Origin: JAFDBW01 sp963825575
GTDB taxonomy: Bacteria; Desulfobacterota; Desulfuromonadia; Desulfuromonadales; BM103
Direction of reading: 5' to 3'
NCBI GenBank assembly: GCA_963825575.1
Contig: CAWGUB010000006.1
Location: 189,259-253,258, forward strand
Length of the DNA: 64,000 bases
In this document: in pieces, positions 34,156 to 42,195 of the stretch
How the letters are laid out: each line of letters begins with the position of its first letter
Position numbering within the stretch: the first letter of the stretch is position 1
Position numbers and translations under genes: made by a program
The notes under the pieces: model-generated
The model's database searches: none
What the model saw: the letters and a program-made list of their open reading frames with translations, nothing else
What the model was told of the DNA's origin: nothing

Positions 34156-35136
34156 TTGATTTCTCTCGAGAAACCAACGGGCCTGGTTCTATTGAATATG
34201 GGCGGACCCGACTCGTTAAAAGCGGTCCGTCCTTTTCTCTATAACCTGTTCTCCGACCGGGAGCTGATCCAGTTGCCGGCCGGGGCCCTTTTGCAGAAAC
34301 CCTTCGCCTGGCTGATCAGTCGGATCCGGGCACCGAAGGTCAGGGTTAACTATGCCATGATCGGTGGCCGGTCGCCGCTTTTGGAGTGGACGGAAAAACA
34401 GGCGCAGGGTGCTGCGCGGGAGCTTGGCGAGCAGGTCAGGCCATACGTGGCGATGCGCTACTGGAAGCCCCGCGCCGATGAATGCCTGCGCCGGATGAAG
34501 CAGGACGGCATCGAACAGGCCGTCGTGCTCTCGATGTATCCGCATTACACCAGCGCGACCACCGGCAGCAGCGTCAAGGATTTTGAGGCGGCCGCGGCGC
34601 GGATCTATCCGGAACTCAAATACACGATCATTTGCGAATGGTACGACTGGCCGGGATACCTTGATGTTTTAGCCAACCGCATACGAGAAGGGTTGGAGAA
34701 GTTTCACGAGTTGGTCCGTGACGAAATTCCGATCCTTTTCTCGGCCCACGCCCTGCCGCAGAAGTTCATAGACGAAGGCGATCCCTACCTTGACCATGTC
34801 CAGTGCACGGTGCGGGGAGTTATGGAACGCTTCGAAGAGCGCCCCTGGAGGCTCGGCTTCCAGAGTCGGACCGGTCCGGTGCAGTGGATGGAGCCGGACA
34901 CCCTGGATGTGCTCGATCAACTCGGTGCCGAGAAGGCCCCGGGCGTATTGATCGTGCCGATTTCATTCGTCTCGGACCATATCGAAACCTTGCAGGAGAT
35001 CGATTTCGAATTCCGCATGCATGCCGAAGCGATCGGCCTGCCGAGGTTCGAACGTGCCCCATCGCTGAACGACAACGAGGACTTTCTGCAGGCCCTTGCC
35101 GCGCTGGTGCGCAGTCATCTGGAAGGCTCCCGATGA
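34156..35136 (+). CDS. hemH: Ferrochelatase (protoporphyrin or coproporphyrin type)
   Basis: Inserts Fe2+ into a porphyrin. Core motifs are GLVLLNMGGPDS at the N-terminus, YWKPRADECL, the catalytic His in LFSAHALPQKF, the region FQSRTGPVQWMEP, and Glu in FVSDHIETLQEID. About 326 residues from TTG 34156. A GTG at 34111 is possible but would place the C-rich repeat inside the protein. The operon contains AhbD, so coproporphyrin III may be the true substrate. The stop overlaps the next ATG (ATGA). Confidence 0.93.
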   Translation: MISLEKPTGLVLLNMGGPDSLKAVRPFLYNLFSDRELIQLPAGALLQKPFAWLISRIRAPKVRVNYAMIGGRSPLLEWTEKQAQGAARELGEQVRPYVAMRYWKPRADECLRRMKQDGIEQAVVLSMYPHYTSATTGSSVKDFEAAAARIYPELKYTIICEWYDWPGYLDVLANRIREGLEKFHELVRDEIPILFSAHALPQKFIDEGDPYLDHVQCTVRGVMERFEERPWRLGFQSRTGPVQWMEPDTLDVLDQLGAEKAPGVLIVPISFVSDHIETLQEIDFEFRMHAEAIGLPRFERAPSLNDNEDFLQALAALVRSHLEGSR

Positions 35137-35315
35137 TCCCCTGCAGGCATTGTGGGGCAGAATTCGACCCCGAGAATCTGCCGGGTGGTACGGAGATTGA
35201 GGCCGGCATGATCCTCGCCAGGGAACGCTACGGTGATGCTGGCAAGGTCTGTGCGAATTGCCTGGCCAGCCGCGGCCGGCTGGCGATGATGTACGATCCG
35301 ACCTGCCATAACTGA
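35133..35315 (+). CDS. Small zinc-ribbon-like protein coupled to hemH
   Basis: A 60-residue protein starting MIPCRHCGAEFDPENLPGG and containing a second pair CANC near residue 40 and a single Cys at PTCHN. Two CxxC pairs suggest one zinc ion or a small redox centre. ATG overlaps the hemH stop, so it is translated with ferrochelatase. I do not recognise the family. A role in metal or heme handling is inferred from position only. Confidence 0.75.
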   Translation: MIPCRHCGAEFDPENLPGGTEIEAGMILARERYGDAGKVCANCLASRGRLAMMYDPTCHN

Positions 35316-35650
35316 ATCGGTTCGCGTACGCCGGGTAAGTGCAAAACCGGAACAGTTAATTCTCTTAATTATCTGAAGGGCAAGCCAAAATCGGCCCGCC
35401 CTTTTATTTTGGCCTTTGAGCCCGCCCCGGGATAATCCTGTTGCAAGACAGGCTGGTTTGCTCCAGTGCCGCTGCAAAAGCGTGTGTCCCCTGGTCGTTC
35501 ACCCGGACTCTTAGAAAGCTTTCATCTACCTGTAATCAATGATCTCTTTGTCCTTGCGGTGGTCTTGATGTAAAAAAGTATGGCTGTGTTATGATATTTG
35601 CATGAGATACCTCAAGTGCCGAGGCCTCTACAAGCCAGAGAAGATAACTT
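35316..35650. other. Intergenic region before the mla operon
   Basis: It starts with an imperfect GGGC/GCCC hairpin followed by T's (about 35376-35406), a likely end of the heme operon. The rest should carry the mla promoter; TATGAT at 35588-35593 is a candidate -10 without a convincing -35. No small gene is supported. Confidence 0.4.
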
Positions 35651-36439
35651 ATGTACCTTCTGCTCGAAAAAATTGGCTCGGGAACCCTCGGTTTCCTCGA
35701 GACCTCCGGTCGCATGGGACTGTTCCTGATGCGTACCCTGGCGAGCATCTTCCATACGCCGTTCAAGGTGAACCCGGTGGTGCGCCAGGTTCATTTTATC
35801 GGTGCCCGCTCGGCATTTGTCATTCTCTTTACCGGGCTCTTCACCGGCATGGTCCTCGGTCTGCAGGGCTACTACACGCTGCGTAAATTTGGTTCCGAAG
35901 GGTTTCTCGGCTCTGCCGTCGCCCTGAGCCTGATCCGCGAACTCGGTCCGGTCTTGACCGCACTCATGGTCATCGGCCGGGCCGGCTCGGCGATCTGCGC
36001 CGAGGTCGGTATCATGCGCAATTCCGAGCAGATTGATGCCCTGGAGTGTATGGCGGTCGATCCTTTCCGCTACCTGATCGCACCAAAGTTGTTGGCCGGG
36101 ATTATCGCCATGCCATTGCTGACGGCGATCTTCGACGTGATCGGCATCCTGGGCGGGTACCTGGTCGGCACTGGTCTGTTCGGTATCAATCCGGGCGCAT
36201 ATTTTCAGGGGATGTATTCCAGCGTGGTCTGGGCTGATATTGAAATGGGGCTGGTCAAGTCGCTGGTGTTCGGTTTGCTGATGGTCTGGATTGCAGCCTG
36301 CAAGGGGTTTTATCTGCATATGGAACGATCGGGAGGCTTTGGTGCGGAAGGGGTCAGCCGGACGACAACGGATGCGGTGGTGCTCTCCTCGGTCAGTGTT
36401 CTGGTGTGGGATTACCTGATCAGCGCGCTGCTGTTGTGA
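35651..36439 (+). CDS. mlaE: Mla phospholipid transport permease
   Basis: Inner-membrane permease of the Mla ABC system, which keeps lipid asymmetry of the outer membrane. 262 residues with five or six helices. Diagnostic blocks are LFTGMVLGLQGYY, LIRELGPVLTALMVIGRAGSAI and EVGIMRNSEQIDALECM. First gene of the order mlaE-F-D-A-C. Start ATG 35651 follows AGAGAAG. Confidence 0.95.
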   Translation: MYLLLEKIGSGTLGFLETSGRMGLFLMRTLASIFHTPFKVNPVVRQVHFIGARSAFVILFTGLFTGMVLGLQGYYTLRKFGSEGFLGSAVALSLIRELGPVLTALMVIGRAGSAICAEVGIMRNSEQIDALECMAVDPFRYLIAPKLLAGIIAMPLLTAIFDVIGILGGYLVGTGLFGINPGAYFQGMYSSVVWADIEMGLVKSLVFGLLMVWIAACKGFYLHMERSGGFGAEGVSRTTTDAVVLSSVSVLVWDYLISALLL

Positions 36440-36466
36440 TGCGGGCTAAATGCTGATGGAGCCTTA

Positions 36467-37279
36467 ATGATGAATGATCAGGACAACCAGATGCCCCCTG
36501 TAGTCATTGAACTGGTCGGTGTTGAAAAGTCTTTCGGCCGCCAGAAGGTTTTGCGAGGAGTCGATCTGCAGGTTCGCGAAGGCCGGACTCTGGTGATCGT
36601 TGGCGCGAGTGGGCAGGGCAAGAGTGTCATCATCAAACATATGCTTGGACTGGTCAGGCCCAACCGGGGTGAGGTCAAGGTCTTCGGACGTGACTTGAAC
36701 CGCCTGAATCGCAAGCAGAAGGATGAGGTCCGACAGAACTTCGGTGTTCTTTTCCAGAATGCCGCGCTCTTTGATTCGATGAATGTCTACGACAATGTCG
36801 CCCTGCCTCTGCGTGAAAGGACCCGGCTAAATGAAGACGAGGTGCGCGAGGGTGTCATGGCGAAGCTCGGCCTGATGGGACTGCAGGAAGCGATCGATAA
36901 ATTCCCCGCGCAACTCAGCGGCGGCATGCGTAAACGTGTCGGTCTGGCGAGAGCCTTGATGCTGCAGCCGAAAATCGTTTTTTTCGATGAACCGACCACC
37001 GGTCTGGACGCTCACAAGAGCAACGAGCTCTACCGGCTCTTTTACCGGACCCAGCAGCAGCTCGGCTATACTGCCGTGATTGTGAGCCATGATGTGCCGA
37101 AAATTTTCAAACTGGCGGATCAGGTGGCCCTGCTTGCGGAAGGTCGGATCCAGGGGTGCATGTCCCCGGAAGATTTCCAGCTTTCCGAGCAGCCGACGAT
37201 CAGGGACTTTGTTGAAGAAACCATGGGGCATCTCTATTCAAGTGACAGAGAGGAGGACGGTTTTTATGCGCAGGTTTAA
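36467..37279 (+). CDS. mlaF: Mla ABC transporter ATPase
   Basis: ATP-binding subunit partnered with MlaE. Walker A is VGASGQGKSV, Q-loop FGVLFQNAALFDS, signature QLSGGMRKRVGLARAL, Walker B VFFDEPTTGLD and switch His VSHDV. 270 residues. Its last 14 bp overlap the mlaD start. Confidence 0.96.
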   Translation: MMNDQDNQMPPVVIELVGVEKSFGRQKVLRGVDLQVREGRTLVIVGASGQGKSVIIKHMLGLVRPNRGEVKVFGRDLNRLNRKQKDEVRQNFGVLFQNAALFDSMNVYDNVALPLRERTRLNEDEVREGVMAKLGLMGLQEAIDKFPAQLSGGMRKRVGLARALMLQPKIVFFDEPTTGLDAHKSNELYRLFYRTQQQLGYTAVIVSHDVPKIFKLADQVALLAEGRIQGCMSPEDFQLSEQPTIRDFVEETMGHLYSSDREEDGFYAQV

Positions 37280-37712
37280 TGTTGAAATGGTTGTCGGTCT
37301 CTTCATGATCGCCGGCTTTCTCTGTTTTGCGTGGCTGTCGATACAGCTGGGTGATATTGATATCTTTGGTTCGCAGACCTACGCTGTCTCGGCAAAGTTT
37401 GGCTCGGTCTCAGGTTTGAAAGACGGTGCGATTGTCGAGATCGCCGGTGTGCAGGTAGGCAAGGTGACCGATATCAGTTTTGACCCGGACGACTACGAGG
37501 CGAAGGTGGTCATGTCGATAAACCAGGGGGTCATCCTGCAGGATGACAGCATCGCATCAGTCCGGACCGCCGGGATCATCGGCGACCGCTACATTGATAT
37601 CTCGCCAGGAGGTTCCGAGGAGGTACTCGGCGATGGCGGCCGCATCTTCGAGACCGAGTCAGCGATAAATCTCGAAGAACTGGTGAGCAAGTATATCTTT
37701 GAAAAAAACTAA
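37266..37712 (+). CDS. mlaD: Mla substrate-binding MCE-domain protein
   Basis: A 148-residue protein with one N-terminal membrane helix (VVGLFMIAGFLCFAWLSI) and a periplasmic MCE domain (VSGLKDGAIVEIAGVQVGKV; GIIGDRYIDISPGG). It forms the hexameric ring that passes lipids between MlaC and MlaEF. ATG 37266 lies inside mlaF, so it is coupled. Confidence 0.95.
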   Translation: MRRFNVEMVVGLFMIAGFLCFAWLSIQLGDIDIFGSQTYAVSAKFGSVSGLKDGAIVEIAGVQVGKVTDISFDPDDYEAKVVMSINQGVILQDDSIASVRTAGIIGDRYIDISPGGSEEVLGDGGRIFETESAINLEELVSKYIFEKN

Positions 37713-37751
37713 AGCCGTTTCCCACGAAACGTGCTCTGCAAGGAGTTCTGG

Positions 37752-38522
37752 ATGCCGATTATAAGTCGAATTGCTCTGCTCCTGGTTATCTTTCTTGCCG
37801 TTGGCTTGAATCTCACCTGGGCTGGCCAGTCTGGGGGTGAGACTGTTGTGGCTTCCGCGGCCCAGGCTGAGGTCGACTGGACGGAACTTGACGGGGACGA
37901 CAAGGAACTTGAGGTCTGGGACCCGCTGGAGCCGTTCAACCGCGGCATGTTCTGGTTCAACGACAAGCTCTATTTCTACCTGTTGAAGCCGGTCGCGAAG
38001 GGTTATCGTTTCGTGGCTCCGGAGCCGGTCCGTGAATCTGTCGGCAACTTCTTTCATAACCTCGCAACTCCGGTCAGGTTCCTGAACTGCCTGCTGCAGG
38101 GGAAGGGGCATGGCGCTGCCAGTGAACTGGCGTTGTTCATGATCAATACCACGTTCGGGATTGCGGGCCTGTTTGACCTGACCCCGGATGACATGGTCAA
38201 ACCGGATGCCGAGGATTTCGGGCAGACACTGGGGTATTACGGGACACCCACCGGGTTTTACCTGGTCCTGCCGGTTTTCGGGCCGTCGAATACCCGTGAT
38301 GCCGTTGGTAAGGTTGCCGATTCATTGACCCACCCGGTGCCCTCGCCCTTTTATCTGAAAATGAAGCCACTTGAAGTGGCCGGTATACAGACATACGATA
38401 CGGTGAATGAGCTTTCTCTCGACAAGGACACCTATGAGTCGATCAAAAGGGATCAGCTCGACCCGTATCTTTTTGTCCGCAACGCATTCATGCAGAAGCG
38501 GGCGGCAAAAGTCGAAAAGTAA
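37752..38522 (+). CDS. mlaA: MlaA/VacJ outer-membrane lipid-asymmetry protein
   Basis: Removes misplaced phospholipids from the outer leaflet and hands them to MlaC. The MlaA core begins at VWDPLEPFNRGMFWFNDKL and includes RFLNCLLQG, FDLTPDD, EDFGQTLGYYG and LVLPVFGPS. The start is ATG 37752 (MPIISRIALLL) with a signal peptide to about TWA. Most MlaA proteins are lipoproteins; here no lipobox cysteine is visible, so it is either signal-peptidase I processed or anchored otherwise. 256 residues. Confidence 0.93.
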   Translation: MPIISRIALLLVIFLAVGLNLTWAGQSGGETVVASAAQAEVDWTELDGDDKELEVWDPLEPFNRGMFWFNDKLYFYLLKPVAKGYRFVAPEPVRESVGNFFHNLATPVRFLNCLLQGKGHGAASELALFMINTTFGIAGLFDLTPDDMVKPDAEDFGQTLGYYGTPTGFYLVLPVFGPSNTRDAVGKVADSLTHPVPSPFYLKMKPLEVAGIQTYDTVNELSLDKDTYESIKRDQLDPYLFVRNAFMQKRAAKVEK

Positions 38523-38556
38523 CTGCCGCTACCGGGAACTGCCGAGGTTTGAAAAA

Positions 38557-39180
38557 ATGACTATACGGTTGAAAAAAGTATTGCTGTTAATCTTCGGGAT
38601 CCTGGCTTTCGGGGTGCCCCAGGCTATTTGTGCGACATCGCCACTAGAGCAGGTCAAGGTCACCGTGGACCAGGTGATCGAGGTGTTGCGTCAAGGTGAG
38701 CTGCAGGGCGAGGCTCGGCGCAAGGTGCTGAGTGAGCTGATAAGGTCGCGTTTCGATTTCGTCATCATGTCCCAGCGCACCCTCGGTCAACATTGGAAAA
38801 GTGCCACGGAACAGGAGCAGGGTGAATTCGTCCGTTTGTATTCCGATCTTCTCGAAGCAAGCTACACTGGCAGGATTGAAGCCTACACGGACGAAACGGT
38901 CGACTATAATTCAGAAAAAATCGATGGCCCCCGCGCGGTCGTGGCCACAGTTGTCCACAGCAGCAATACGGATATTCCGATTGATTACCGCATGGTCAAA
39001 CAAGGCGACGATTGGTTTGTCTATGATGTGGTGGTCGAAGATATCAGCCTGATCAAGAATTACCGGAGCAGTTATGGTGAAATCGTGCGCAAGGAGGGCT
39101 ATGCAGGTCTCTTCGAGCGCATGAGAAAGAAAATCGCCGAACTGCACGAGATGCCCACGGGGGTCGGAGGAAAAACATGA
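38557..39180 (+). CDS. mlaC: Mla periplasmic lipid-binding protein
   Basis: Periplasmic shuttle between MlaA and MlaD (Ttg2D/MlaC family). Signal peptide of about 25 residues (cleavage near AICA). The core has SRFDFVIMSQRTLGQHW, FVRLYSDLLEASYTGRIEAY and YRMVKQGDDWFVYDVVVED. 207 residues. The stop overlaps the next ATG (ATGA). Confidence 0.94.
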   Translation: MTIRLKKVLLLIFGILAFGVPQAICATSPLEQVKVTVDQVIEVLRQGELQGEARRKVLSELIRSRFDFVIMSQRTLGQHWKSATEQEQGEFVRLYSDLLEASYTGRIEAYTDETVDYNSEKIDGPRAVVATVVHSSNTDIPIDYRMVKQGDDWFVYDVVVEDISLIKNYRSSYGEIVRKEGYAGLFERMRKKIAELHEMPTGVGGKT

Positions 39181-39680
39181 CAGGCCTGGAACCTTTTGCA
39201 AGTGTCTGCCTCGGTGAAGAGTGTTCATCCCGTCTCTGTAAAGAGATGAAGCGTGAGCTCGGGTTCTTCAGTTTTCTGTCCGAGGGCGACCTTGGTGACG
39301 TCAGCCCCTTTTTCAATTGTCGAACTGTTACCGCCAGGACCAATCTCTGGAATGCCGGTGATTCCTGTGACTATATTGCCTTCATTATCTCCGGGCGGAT
39401 TCAGATCAAGGTTGACACCGAGTTTCCCGGCAAGCAGGTCGTAGTCGGCGTGTTCAGCCGCGGCTCTGTTATCGGCTCCAGTTGTGCAGTTGAAACGGCG
39501 CCGCGCTACACGACTGCCACGACTATGGAAGATTCCGGTTTGATCCTGATCACGCACGACAACTTCAACAGGTTGCTGGAAGATTATCCCCCCATCGGGA
39601 CAAAGCTCCTGAGAGGAATGCTGCTTTCGGAGGCAAGCCGTCTGCATAAAGCCTATATGCGGCTGGCATCGATATTCTAA
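39177..39680 (+). CDS. Cyclic-nucleotide-binding-domain protein without HTH
   Basis: A 167-residue protein that is essentially one cNMP-binding beta-barrel of the CRP type (FFNCRTVTARTNLWNAGDSC; ISGRIQIKVDT; GVFSRGSVIGSS). It has a helical C-terminal tail but no DNA-binding domain. The phosphate-binding cassette is not canonical, so the ligand may not be cAMP. It is translationally coupled to mlaC, which suggests control of, or a link to, lipid transport. Function unknown. Confidence 0.8.
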   Translation: MTGLEPFASVCLGEECSSRLCKEMKRELGFFSFLSEGDLGDVSPFFNCRTVTARTNLWNAGDSCDYIAFIISGRIQIKVDTEFPGKQVVVGVFSRGSVIGSSCAVETAPRYTTATTMEDSGLILITHDNFNRLLEDYPPIGTKLLRGMLLSEASRLHKAYMRLASIF

Positions 39681-39700
39681 TCACCTAAAACATTGGGTTG

Positions 39701-39819
39701 GCCACCAAGTCACGAATAGAACAATTATCTCGTCATCCTGCCGATCGTCTTCGTTCACAATGCTGGTCATCTGCTCTACCTCTTCGCTCCACTGCTTGGG
39801 GTCTTTGTGCCATGGTGGC
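39701..39819. repeat. CCACCAAG...CTTTGTG repeat pair
   Basis: GCCACCAAGTCACGAATAGA (39701-39720) and an imperfect inverse GCTTGGGGTCTTTGTG (from 39794). Same family as 28464-28565. Located between the cNMP gene and the terminator. Confidence 0.5.
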
Positions 39820-39868
39820 ATAAGAATCTTTTTATTGGTTATATGACTAGAAAATCAGCTGAAGATGA

Positions 39869-39899
39869 AAGGGCCGGGTCTGAGTGACCCGGCCCTTTT
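39869..39899. terminator. Bidirectional terminator
   Basis: Arms GGGCCGGGTC and GACCCGGCCC around TGAGT, preceded by A's and followed by TTTT. It separates the plus-strand mla operon from the convergent dnaJ-like gene. Confidence 0.9.
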
Positions 39900-39933
39900 C
39901 GCCTGTTCTGATGCGCTCGAGTGCCTCGCTTGA

Positions 39934-40839
39934 TCAAAGGCCCTGTTCCTGAAGCTTTTCCAGTAGCTCCTTCTGTTCTTCACTCAGGTGGTGCGGTACG
40001 TCGACTTCGATAACAGCGTAGAGATCACCGGCCTCTTTGCCCGGTCGTCCAGGCACACCAAAACCCTTCAACCTGATCTTGCTGCCGCTCCGGGTGCCGG
40101 GCTTGACCTTGATGCGCTTGACCTGCTCAAGGGTTTCGATCTCAACCGACGTGCCAAGGCATGCTCCGGTAAATGGCACCTTGACGGTTGTAAAAAGATC
40201 CCTGCCTTCACGTTGGAACCGGGAGTCTCTGGTCACCGTGAGTTCCAGCATCAGGTCTCCAGCCGGGCCGCCGGAAGGGCCGGCGCCGCCCTTGCCTGGG
40301 ATGCGCAGCTTCTGTCCTGATTCGACACCGGCCGGGATGCGTACCTGTAGCTGGTCGACCTTGCCGTTGCGATCGAGATCAACCCGCCGCTCTCCGCCGA
40401 GCACCGCCTGTCGGAAAGGGATCGTCAGCCGCATCAGGTAGTCCTGCCCCTTGACCGGCCTGTGAAAGTCCTGGCGACTGCCGAACCCCTGATTTGCTCC
40501 TGCGCCGCCGAAGATATGACTGAAAATATCATCGCTGCCACGGCCGCTAAAGCCGAATTCACGGAAGATGCTGCCAAGGTCAGCATTACGGAAGATGTCT
40601 TCCTGCGAAAAGTTCTGATGAAACGCTGCGTCACCGAACTGGTCATACTGCTTCTTTTTCTCCGGATCGGAGAGCACCGCGTAGGCCTCGGTAATCTCCT
40701 TGAAACGCTCTTCTGCAGCCTTGTCATCCGGGTTTTTGTCCGGATGGTATTTCAGGGCCAGCTTGCGATAGGCTTTTTTGATCTGGTCGGCTTTGGCCGA
40801 TTTCTCCAGGCCGAGCACAGCATAGTAATCTTTGGCCAT
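39934..40839 (-). CDS. cbpA: DnaJ-class co-chaperone, CbpA type
   Basis: A 301-residue DnaJ-like protein. The J domain (1-70) has the HPD motif in LKYHPDKNPDD. A G/F-rich stretch follows (about 88-125), then the two C-terminal substrate-binding domains (QVRIPAGVESGQKLRIPGKG). The zinc-finger cysteines of true DnaJ are absent, which makes it CbpA-like. It stimulates DnaK. Alone on the minus strand, 142 bp past hgcA. Confidence 0.93.
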   Translation of the reverse strand: MAKDYYAVLGLEKSAKADQIKKAYRKLALKYHPDKNPDDKAAEERFKEITEAYAVLSDPEKKKQYDQFGDAAFHQNFSQEDIFRNADLGSIFREFGFSGRGSDDIFSHIFGGAGANQGFGSRQDFHRPVKGQDYLMRLTIPFRQAVLGGERRVDLDRNGKVDQLQVRIPAGVESGQKLRIPGKGGAGPSGGPAGDLMLELTVTRDSRFQREGRDLFTTVKVPFTGACLGTSVEIETLEQVKRIKVKPGTRSGSKIRLKGFGVPGRPGKEAGDLYAVIEVDVPHHLSEEQKELLEKLQEQGL

Positions 40840-40981
40840 GAGGTTTCCTTGCGAATGGAGTTACTGACCCGTATCAAGAGACGGGTATCAGGCAGGCTCA
40901 ATATAGTGATGCAATGAGGGCTGGTCAAGAAGCCTGGAGGGTGATTTTGCATTATGTTGCATAATCTTTAAGTTCCGGTTG

Positions 40982-42187
40982 CTATTGGAACGCAGCGGCC
41001 AGCCAGCACGCTCCGCCGACCAGCAGGGCGGCAGCCTGGGCCGGGATGGCCTGTCGCATTTCTTTTTCTACACCGGAAGGGGAGGTGAAGGTCGATGAGC
41101 CGGTGAAGTGCATGGCACACCAGGAAGAAATCGTGGTGACCGCGATCAGCATGGCCATGGAGTTCAGCCAGTCAAGCGATGCCTGCAGGAGGATGATGCC
41201 TGCGAGACCCGCAACGAACCCGGCTATTGCACCTTTCATGGCGAAGGCCCGCCCGGGCAGCCATGGCAGGAGTAGCGGAACGAGCACGGCCCCGGTGAAG
41301 ACCCCGAACAGCCCTGCACAGATTGCGGCACCGCCACGGCTCCAGACTGCAGAGAGTGAGAAGATCTGCGGGCCGATTCCACCCAGAATGAGGAGTGCCA
41401 GAATACACCACATGATCTGTTTGCGCATGTTGACCAACTCAACGGGGGTTAGCACCAACCGGTCGATAATGCCAAAAGTGACACGACGCATATACGGAGC
41501 GGCATGGCAGCCGTCGCGCAAAAACAGCGGCAAGTCTTTGCTGAGCACCGGGCCGAAGACGATCTTGAAATCGCAGGCCTTGCTGACTTTGTGGGAGGCG
41601 ACGCCGGGAGCACCAAGTTGAGGTACGATCAGAGTCCGGTGGCTGACGACCTGATCCAGTCCGGTGGTTTGCACCCGGCGAATCATTTCGTCCGTGCCGA
41701 AGGTCCCTTTACCGGCAGCGCACCAGACATTGATCCCTTTGGTGTCCAGGACCAGCAGCCAGAGGTCGTGGCCGTGCATGTCGCGGCGCACGATATCGAA
41801 AGTCATCTTGTAATTGGCCGTGACCAGGACCTGACTGTCGGCAGTTGGTGAGCCGATGGCATAGAGCCCCGGGGCGATGCTGTAGCGGTTGCGGCCTAGT
41901 CCCCAGCGCATCTGCCAACGGCCGAAAATATCGGCTCTTGTCAGCCTGGTTGTGATTTGCGGGATTCTGCCGGCCGGGGAGTCGAGCCAGCCACAGACGA
42001 AAGGCCAGAGCTTGTAGCCGGGGCGGTCATCAGCAACGTTCGGGCCACAGCTCACAGCGCTTCTGTCCGGTGGGCAGCACGTACCGGCAGGAGTGGCGGC
42101 TGGCGGACAACATGCTGCCGATTCAGGCTTTGCAGGCGGGCAGCAGCCGGTGTCTTTTTTCGGGGGAGGACAGCAGGTGTCGCTCAT
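40982..42187 (-). CDS. hgcA: Mercury methylation corrinoid protein HgcA
   Basis: HgcA transfers a methyl group from its corrinoid to Hg(II). The cap-helix motif N153-VWCAAGK (Cys156) is exact. It is followed by GTFGTDE, HRTLIVPQLGAPGVASHKV and FGPVLSKDLPLFL of the corrinoid domain, and five predicted membrane helices from about residue 275, with TGSSTFTSPSGVEKEM in the membrane domain. 401 residues from ATG 42187. Residues 5-40 carry four CCPP repeats plus a further Cys47, an unusual possible metal-binding extension. hgcB, normally next door, is absent: the next gene is cbpA. It lies 8 bp after aroG, in the same operon. Confidence 0.92.
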   Translation of the reverse strand: MSDTCCPPPKKDTGCCPPAKPESAACCPPAATPAGTCCPPDRSAVSCGPNVADDRPGYKLWPFVCGWLDSPAGRIPQITTRLTRADIFGRWQMRWGLGRNRYSIAPGLYAIGSPTADSQVLVTANYKMTFDIVRRDMHGHDLWLLVLDTKGINVWCAAGKGTFGTDEMIRRVQTTGLDQVVSHRTLIVPQLGAPGVASHKVSKACDFKIVFGPVLSKDLPLFLRDGCHAAPYMRRVTFGIIDRLVLTPVELVNMRKQIMWCILALLILGGIGPQIFSLSAVWSRGGAAICAGLFGVFTGAVLVPLLLPWLPGRAFAMKGAIAGFVAGLAGIILLQASLDWLNSMAMLIAVTTISSWCAMHFTGSSTFTSPSGVEKEMRQAIPAQAAALLVGGACWLAAAFQ

Positions 42188-42195
42188 TGAGATCC

